Assembly (NCBI GenBank): GCA_031554725.1
Contig: JAVBUZ010000262.1
Location: 1 to 8,485, forward strand
Source of the DNA: JAVBUZ01 sp031554725
Lineage (GTDB): Bacteria; Bacillota; Clostridia; Lachnospirales; Lachnospiraceae
DNA: 8,485 bases
Direction of reading: 5' to 3'
Positions 6,403-8,485 of this stretch are shown here, piece by piece. A model generated the notes under the pieces. That model had not been told where the DNA came from. It was given only the letters and a program-made list of their open reading frames with translations, and searched no databases. The position numbers were made by a program, and so were the translations under genes. Position 1 is the first letter of the stretch. Every line of letters begins with the position of its first letter.

Positions 6403-7842
6403 CTATTTATTAGCTTCTTCTAGATAAGCAGCCCATGTATTACGGATTGTTTCAGCCTGCTGTGCTGGAGTGTTATCCTTGCTAATCTTCCAATATAGGT
6501 CTGGTCCTAAATCTAAGCCAGGAACGAATGTATGATATGTAACCATACCATTTGTTACTAATCTGCCTAATGTTAGATCTACAGCTTCTGTATCGCGGAA
6601 GTTCTTGTAATATCCAGCTTTCCAGCTATCATCATCTTCGTATCCAGGAATTGGCTCTGAAAATAGGTTATATGCAAATGCAATTTTCCATGCTTTTTCT
6701 GCGTCATAGCATGCAGGAATTGCGTAAACGTTATCTGAATATAAGTTTGTATAGTCACTTGCTTTAGGTCCCATTGGGAAGCAAACAAATCCAAAATCAT
6801 CTTCCATCTCTGTCCACTGTCCTGCTTTATATGTTTCTTGAGGAATAAATACGCCTTCGCCATTAGCAAATGCTGTATATGCATAATCCCAGCTAGCATC
6901 TTCTGCAAATACCTTTGCATATTTATCAATCATATCAACTGACCAGTTTAATGCTTCGATGGTTGCATCGCTTTCTAGATTGTTGTAATATTTTCCACTT
7001 GCATCTTTGCCAATGTACTCACCATTGTTGCTCCATACTGCCTGTGGATAGAAATCCTGAGATACACAAACTAATGCATGACGATCAATTACACCATCAT
7101 TGTCTGTATCTGCCTGTACCTGCTGGCAAATTTCATCAAATTTGTCCCAAGTCCATTTCATGCTTTCCTGTAAAGTATAGATTTCCTGTGGATTAATTCC
7201 AGCGTCCTCAAGAAGTCTTTTATTAAAGTACATACCACCCTTTGGTTCTGGATCGATACCTCTCATACCATAAATAGCACCGCCTTTTGCAAACATTTCA
7301 TGTACGCCATTTGACCATTTATTCTCTGAAAAATCTAAACAGTCAAGTGTAGAAAGGTCATACATTAATCCGCTGTTCATAGCAGAAAGTAATTCAGAAC
7401 CCTGACGAAGTACGAATACATAATTTTCATTTCCACCTGTAGTTGCATAATTTACGAAATCTTCAGGAGTACTTCCCCAAGAACTAATTACCACCTGTTT
7501 AATAGTGAAATTGTATGTTTCCTGAATCCAATCACGATATTCCTGCTGTGCCTCTTCAAATGCATTTGATGGTTCAACTTCTTCATCTGCAGTCCACCAG
7601 TCACGAACAATAACTTCCATACCGCCTAAATCGTAAACATTGCCATCTGCATCTTTAAGTACAGTATAAGCGCCAAGATCTTCTTCTGGCTGAGTTTCAA
7701 CCTGAGAAGTAGCTGGTGTGTCAGATGCCTTTTCAGGATTGTTTGCAACTGGGCTTTCTTCTTTACCACAGCCTGCCATACTAATGGTCATTGCTGTAGC
7801 GAGTGTTGCTGCTATGAGCTTTTTCACAACTTTCTTTTTCAT
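6403..7842 (-). CDS. ABC transporter extracellular solute-binding lipoprotein (family 1), probably xylo-oligosaccharide
   Basis: This 479-residue surface lipoprotein should capture oligosaccharides for the adjacent CUT1 permeases. The N-terminus MKKKVVKKLIAATLATAMTI is a classic signal peptide leading to the lipobox SMAGC (Cys25), followed by a Ser/Thr/Pro/Glu linker (26-56). The mature part has family-1 binding-protein features: an alpha/beta core rich in Trp and Tyr (for example DWWTADE, LSTLDCLDF and GGMYFNKRLLEDAGI), the last being the conserved segment YFNKxLLxxAGI. Residues 245-253 (DTDNDGVID) form an EF-hand-like acidic loop also seen in other CUT1 binding proteins. The ligand is inferred only from the xylan-degrading neighbours. 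The ATG has a strong AAGGAGGA site 8 nt upstream. The gene lies 123 nt after the permease and ends just before a terminator hairpin, an arrangement that fits high, separately tuned expression. Confidence 0.93.
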   Translation of the reverse strand: MKKKVVKKLIAATLATAMTISMAGCGKEESPVANNPEKASDTPATSQVETQPEEDLGAYTVLKDADGNVYDLGGMEVIVRDWWTADEEVEPSNAFEEAQQEYRDWIQETYNFTIKQVVISSWGSTPEDFVNYATTGGNENYVFVLRQGSELLSAMNSGLMYDLSTLDCLDFSENKWSNGVHEMFAKGGAIYGMRGIDPEPKGGMYFNKRLLEDAGINPQEIYTLQESMKWTWDKFDEICQQVQADTDNDGVIDRHALVCVSQDFYPQAVWSNNGEYIGKDASGKYYNNLESDATIEALNWSVDMIDKYAKVFAEDASWDYAYTAFANGEGVFIPQETYKAGQWTEMEDDFGFVCFPMGPKASDYTNLYSDNVYAIPACYDAEKAWKIAFAYNLFSEPIPGYEDDDSWKAGYYKNFRDTEAVDLTLGRLVTNGMVTYHTFVPGLDLGPDLYWKISKDNTPAQQAETIRNTWAAYLEEANK

Positions 7843-7965
7843 TGTAATGATCCTCCTTCATTTTAACAATACATTTATAATACATTTCTATCCTCCCCAT
7901 AAGCTACCTCTTTTCCGGAGAAACAGCCTCGACAGATAGAAAATATATTCTTTATCCACTTGCTT
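7843..7965 (-). promoter_or_regulatory. Leader between permease and binding-protein genes, with two Shine-Dalgarno-like sites
   Basis: The longest spacer in the window. AAGGAGGA (7851-7858) is the ribosome binding site of the binding-protein gene. A second purine block, GGGGAGGA (7891-7898), precedes an ATG at 7885 that opens a 34-codon frame running out of phase into the start of the binding-protein gene (stop at 7781-7783). I see no convincing paired -35/-10 promoter and no strong hairpin here, so the gene may be read from upstream or from a promoter I cannot recognise. Confidence 0.4.
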
Positions 7966-8485
7966 TTACATCTTGATACCTGAACTGCTTAAGCTTTCTA
8001 CGAAGCCCTTCTGAGCAAATAGGTACAGAATAAGTAATGGTACAATTACCATCAGTGTTCCTGTTGCTACAATGGCATTCGTATATCCCACAGAAGCACC
8101 TGCTGAATCATGTAAGGTATAAATTACGTAATTACTTAATCTATCACCAATTAGCTGTAGCTGCAGTGATAGCAGCTTCGTTCCACCAAGGAAAGTCCTT
8201 GAGTAGAATCCATCCGTCCACTGCCATACAAAAGAAAATAAGAAGCATGAGGTTAAAATTGGTTTTGCATCTGGAAGCATAATTCTTATGAATGTCTTTA
8301 ATGTTCCGCATCCATCCACATATGCTGCTTCTTCTAGTTCTTTTGGTATATTACGGAAAAACTGTCTAATCATGAATATGTATAATCCATTCTTTAGTCC
8401 CATACAGCCTGCACTCATTAAATAATATGGAAGTACAGAGCCTCGAAGATTTAGAGGTTCACCTGTAAGGAGCTTAAATATCCCT
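7966..8485 (-). CDS. ABC sugar transporter permease, CUT1 MalG-type, partial (N-terminus beyond window)
   Basis: The last 172 residues of an inner-membrane permease of the binding-protein-dependent transport family are visible; the frame is open to the window edge. The ATP-binding-protein docking loop is clear: EEAAYVDGCGTLKTFIRIML followed by P, with the conserved EAA, Gly and I-x-LP (visible residues 51-71). Two hydrophobic helices follow (about visible residues 75-90 and 134-155), and the C-terminus ends QKGFVESLSSSGIKM, close to the usual CUT1 ending. It should form the second half of a heterodimeric channel that imports sugars delivered by the adjacent lipoprotein. The partner permease is expected just upstream, outside the window. 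No ATPase is seen; many Firmicutes energise such importers with a shared MsmX-type ATPase encoded elsewhere, but that cannot be tested here. Confidence 0.93.
   Translation of the reverse strand, partial: GIFKLLTGEPLNLRGSVLPYYLMSAGCMGLKNGLYIFMIRQFFRNIPKELEEAAYVDGCGTLKTFIRIMLPDAKPILTSCFLFSFVWQWTDGFYSRTFLGGTKLLSLQLQLIGDRLSNYVIYTLHDSAGASVGYTNAIVATGTLMVIVPLLILYLFAQKGFVESLSSSGIKM

Noticed and set aside
6579..6929. 116-codon frame on the minus strand inside the binding-protein gene
   Set aside because: Out-of-phase shadow of a gene with clear family features; Gln/His/Met-rich composition typical of frame shadows.
7084..7110. Dockerin repeat, suggesting a cellulosome component
   Set aside because: Only one acidic loop, inside the fold of a transporter binding protein, with no second repeat or helix pair.
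7900..7930. TCCGGA palindrome in the leader as an operator or terminator
   Set aside because: The palindrome has no room for a loop and its flanks pair only through several G-U pairs; not enough to call a site.
7718..7939. 73-codon plus-strand frame with a hydrophobic stretch, like a small membrane protein
   Set aside because: The hydrophobic run is the antisense of the lipoprotein signal peptide and poly-Lys start; no Shine-Dalgarno seen.
7843..7965. Sigma-A promoter for the binding-protein gene (TATTAT-like box near 7880)
   Set aside because: No acceptable -35 hexamer at the expected distance; A/T-rich matches alone are expected by chance.

Overview
The window is one strand-coherent block of carbohydrate-utilisation genes, all read right to left (minus strand). 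It looks like part of a Gram-positive xylan/arabinoxylan utilisation locus. The lipoprotein signals, low-to-moderate GC, strong AGGAGG-type ribosome binding sites, CUT1-type sugar ABC transporter and membrane-tethered (not cellulosomal) xylanases suggest a fibre-degrading Firmicute, most likely a Lachnospiraceae-type gut or rumen Clostridia (Butyrivibrio/Roseburia-like). The genus is an inference; no marker gene is present.

Layout in order of transcription. (1) 8485-7966: the C-terminal 172 residues of a MalG-type ABC sugar permease, cut by the window edge. (2) 7965-7843: a 123-bp leader with two Shine-Dalgarno-like sites. (3) 7842-6403: a solute-binding lipoprotein. (4) 6402-6314: a spacer with a clear intrinsic-terminator hairpin and a competing inverted repeat that reaches the next ribosome binding site. 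(5) 6313-4712: a cytoplasmic GH43 beta-xylosidase (XynB-like). (6) 4725-3136: a lipoprotein GH43-CBM6 arabinoxylan arabinofuranohydrolase (XynD-like) that overlaps the previous gene by 14 nt. (7) 3095-738: a 785-residue membrane-anchored protein joining an SGNH esterase-like domain, a beta-sandwich-like middle region and a GH10 endo-xylanase. (8) 717-1: the N-terminal 239 residues of a second cytoplasmic GH43 enzyme, cut by the left edge. No gene-free stretch exceeds about 125 bp.

Together the genes describe a pathway (inferred from families). At the cell surface, the SGNH-GH10 protein would deacetylate and cut xylan, and the GH43-CBM6 lipoprotein would remove arabinose side chains. The binding lipoprotein and permeases would import the oligosaccharides. 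The two GH43 enzymes without export signals would finish hydrolysis to xylose and arabinose inside. No transporter ATPase, transcription regulator, glucuronidase or xylose-metabolism gene is in the window.

The items most worth a second look are the SGNH/beta-sandwich/GH10 fusion, the terminator with its overlapping alternative hairpin, and a 12-bp in-frame tandem repeat in the lipoprotein linker. I found no phage, transposon, CRISPR, tRNA or rRNA signal, and nothing that amounts to a wholly new system.
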